Source of the DNA: Bacillus piscicola
GTDB lineage: Bacteria; Bacillota; Bacilli; Bacillales; Marinococcaceae
Length of the DNA stretch: 64,000 nucleotides
Reading direction: 5' to 3'
Assembly (NCBI RefSeq): GCF_022458745.1
Contig: NZ_JAJJJF010000008.1
Span: 1-64,000 of the forward strand
The notes beneath the pieces are model-generated. The model saw only the letters and a list, made by a program, of their open reading frames with translations, ran no database searches and was not told where the DNA came from. Position numbers and translations under genes: made by a program. This document shows, in pieces, positions 62,441 to 64,000 of this stretch. Numbering within the stretch: the first letter of the stretch is position 1; every line of letters starts with the position of its first letter.

Positions 62441-63754
62441 ATGTCTAAACCTGTTATAGCAATAGTCGGACGTCCGAATGTAGGAAAGTCTACGACGTTC
62501 AACCGGATTGTCGGGGAACGCCAGGCAATCGTAGAAGATACGCCGGGAGTTACCCGTGACCGTATTTACAACCAAGCAGAATGGTTAAACAGAGAATTTC
62601 ATGTCATTGACACAGGCGGCATTGAGCTGGGGGACGAGCCTTTATTAACGCAAATAAGGGAACAAGCCCAAATTGCGATGGATGAAGCAGATGTCATTCT
62701 ATTTTTAGTTAACGGAAGAGACGGGTTAACAGGAGCAGATGAAGAAGTTGCGTCCATTCTGCGGCGTTCCAAAAAACCGGTAGTAGTCGGAGTCAATAAA
62801 ATAGATAGTTACGAATTGCAAGATAGAGTGTATGAATTTTACTCTCTCGGTGTTGGAGAAGTCTTTGGCATTTCAGGAGAACATGGACTTGGGCTTGGGG
62901 ATTTATTGGACGAAGTAGTACGCGCCCTTCCAGCCGATACAGACGAAGAGTACGAAGAAGATACGATTCGAATTGCTGTGATTGGCAGACCGAACGTAGG
63001 TAAATCTTCTCTTGTTAATGCCGTTCTTGGGGAAGAGCGGGTGATTGTGAGTGATATCCCGGGGACGACTCGCGACGCGGTGGATACCGTTTTTGAAAGA
63101 GATGACCAGGAATATGTGTTGATTGACACCGCCGGCATGCGTAAGCGCGGCAAGGTGTATGAAGCAACGGAGAAATACAGCGTCCTTCGTGCGTTACGGG
63201 CGATGGAACGTTCCGATGTCGTGTTGATGGTAATAAACGGGGAAGAAGGAATTCGCGAGCAGGATAAAAAAATTGCCGGGTATGCCCACGAGGCTGGCCG
63301 TGCGCTTATTATCGTCGTGAACAAGTGGGATGCGGTGGAAAAAGATGAAAAAACAATGCTTCGCTTTACGGAAGATATAAGAGACGAGTTCCAGTTTTTG
63401 TCGTATGCTCCGATTCTGTTTTTATCTGCAAAAACGAAACAACGCCTACAGCATTTACTGCCTGCCGTGAAGGAAGCGGCGGACAATCACAACTTACGTG
63501 TTCCAACGAATGTGTTAAATGACGTGATCATGGATGCGGTCGCGATGAATCCGACGCCGACTGAAAATAATAAACGGCTGCGGATCAACTATGCCACCCA
63601 AGTCGCTGTCGCACCTCCCGTCATTGTTTTGTTTGTGAATGACCCTGAACTTTTACATTTTTCCTATCGGCGTTATTTAGAAAATAAGTTACGGGAAGCC
63701 TTTCATTTTGAAGGAACACCTCTTAAAATTTATGCCCGTAAAAAAAATGACTAA
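62441..63754 (+). CDS. der: Ribosome biogenesis GTPase Der (EngA)
   Basis: 437 residues from ATG 62441 (AAGGGAAG upstream; the longer frame has no ribosome site). Two tandem GTPase domains: GRPNVGKST / DTPGVTRDR / DTGG / NKID and GRPNVGKSS / DIPGTTRDA / DTAG / NKWD, then a KH-like C-terminal domain. Essential for 50S subunit assembly. Confidence 0.97.
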   Translation: MSKPVIAIVGRPNVGKSTTFNRIVGERQAIVEDTPGVTRDRIYNQAEWLNREFHVIDTGGIELGDEPLLTQIREQAQIAMDEADVILFLVNGRDGLTGADEEVASILRRSKKPVVVGVNKIDSYELQDRVYEFYSLGVGEVFGISGEHGLGLGDLLDEVVRALPADTDEEYEEDTIRIAVIGRPNVGKSSLVNAVLGEERVIVSDIPGTTRDAVDTVFERDDQEYVLIDTAGMRKRGKVYEATEKYSVLRALRAMERSDVVLMVINGEEGIREQDKKIAGYAHEAGRALIIVVNKWDAVEKDEKTMLRFTEDIRDEFQFLSYAPILFLSAKTKQRLQHLLPAVKEAADNHNLRVPTNVLNDVIMDAVAMNPTPTENNKRLRINYATQVAVAPPVIVLFVNDPELLHFSYRRYLENKLREAFHFEGTPLKIYARKKND

Positions 63755-63781
63755 ACAAATGGGTGAGGGAGAAGAGGAACA

Positions 63782-64000
63782 ATGGAACTAATCGTTTCAA
63801 TTATCGCAGGGTACTTGCTCGGTTCCATTAGCTTCAGTTATGTCGTGGCGTGGAACATAAAAAAAATCGACATACGAAAACATGGGAGCGGCAATGCCGG
63901 CGCTACCAATATATTGCGGGTGCTGGGGAAAGGACCCGCTATTACCGTATTATCGCTTGATATTTTGAAAGGGATTGCTGCTGTTTGGCTTGCGAAGGGA
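63782..64000 (+). CDS. plsY: Acyl-phosphate glycerol-3-phosphate acyltransferase PlsY (3' truncated by window edge)
   Basis: ATG 63782 behind GAGGGAGAAGAGG. The 73 visible residues show the first span (IVSIIAGYLLGSISFSYVVA), the glycerol-phosphate-binding loop KHGSGNAGATNILRVLGK and DILKG of the PlsY family. Makes lysophosphatidic acid, substrate of plsC at 59163. The remaining part is outside the window; der-plsY order is common in Bacillaceae. Confidence 0.95.
   Translation, partial: MELIVSIIAGYLLGSISFSYVVAWNIKKIDIRKHGSGNAGATNILRVLGKGPAITVLSLDILKGIAAVWLAKG

Overview
The window looks like the chromosome of a Bacillaceae species, probably a salt- or alkali-tolerant Bacillus relative. The evidence is established family order rather than a database search: fer / ypbB-recQ / ypbG / mecB-like ypbH / gudB / ypdA (bdr) / ansA, then sleB-ypeB-ypfA-cmk-plsC-rpsA(ypfD)-yphA-der-plsY. 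This matches the serA-ypb-ypd-ype-ypf-yph arc of Bacillus subtilis. A SAM (S-box) riboswitch, bacillithiol disulfide reductase and spore-cortex germination genes fit the same group. Many starts are TTG or GTG with strong GGAGG ribosome binding sites.

Layout. 1-3.6 kb: accessory strip of tiny genes (ArsR/VOC pair, small membrane proteins) preceded by copies of a short GGGCGC...GAATAAG motif, ending in a large dispersed element (R1). 3.6-8.1 kb, minus: complete Bce-type peptide-antibiotic module (bceR-bceS-bceA-bceB). 8.1-11.9 kb: orphan antitoxin with a wrecked RelE/ParE-type toxin, a near-copy of the 1.9-2.7 kb module, an AraC regulator and a DUF2089 regulator. 12.1-21.8 kb: two-component system, lipoprotein, then yknWXYZ-like and ydbST-like genes; in B. 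subtilis these last two protect against peptide toxins. 21.8-24.2 kb: uncharacterised proteins. 24.3-28.5 kb: GntR (YtrA-type) operon with two ABC ATPases and two permeases. 28.7-34.0 kb: small unknowns, then a heterodimeric ABC exporter with its MarR regulator. 34.0-36.9 kb: repeats, AbrB-family membrane protein and metallo-beta-lactamase-fold hydrolase. 37.1-46.8 kb: conserved core genes. 46.9-54.7 kb: a repeat, a zinc-ribbon microprotein, then an S-box controlled methionine operon (metI, yitJ-like, metH). 55.3-64 kb: germination, c-di-GMP, nucleotide, lipid and translation genes, ending inside plsY.

How the genes work together. Four or five separate modules (Bce, Ykn/Ydb, Ytr/Nat, heterodimeric exporter) all concern envelope stress or export of toxic compounds, each with a local regulator. 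The met operon converts O-acylhomoserine to sulfur-containing intermediates (MetI), makes methyl-tetrahydrofolate (YitJ C-terminal half) and methylates homocysteine (YitJ N-terminal half, MetH). bdr resets bacillithiol redox; gudB and ansA feed glutamate/aspartate catabolism.

Most unusual content. (1) Five copies of a 300-660 bp GC-rich element carry repeated double stem-loops built as S1-GTT-S2-AGGAC-S2'-G(N)TTA-S1'. The connectors are constant, while both stems differ between units and stay complementary; one copy shows units nested inside others. Three copies are bounded by imperfect terminal inverted repeats. (2) A non-coding tandem repeat with a strict 52 bp period (about five helical turns) occurs at three loci in both orientations. 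(3) A 20-21 bp period array (about two turns) lies before yphA. None of these is explained by a gene.
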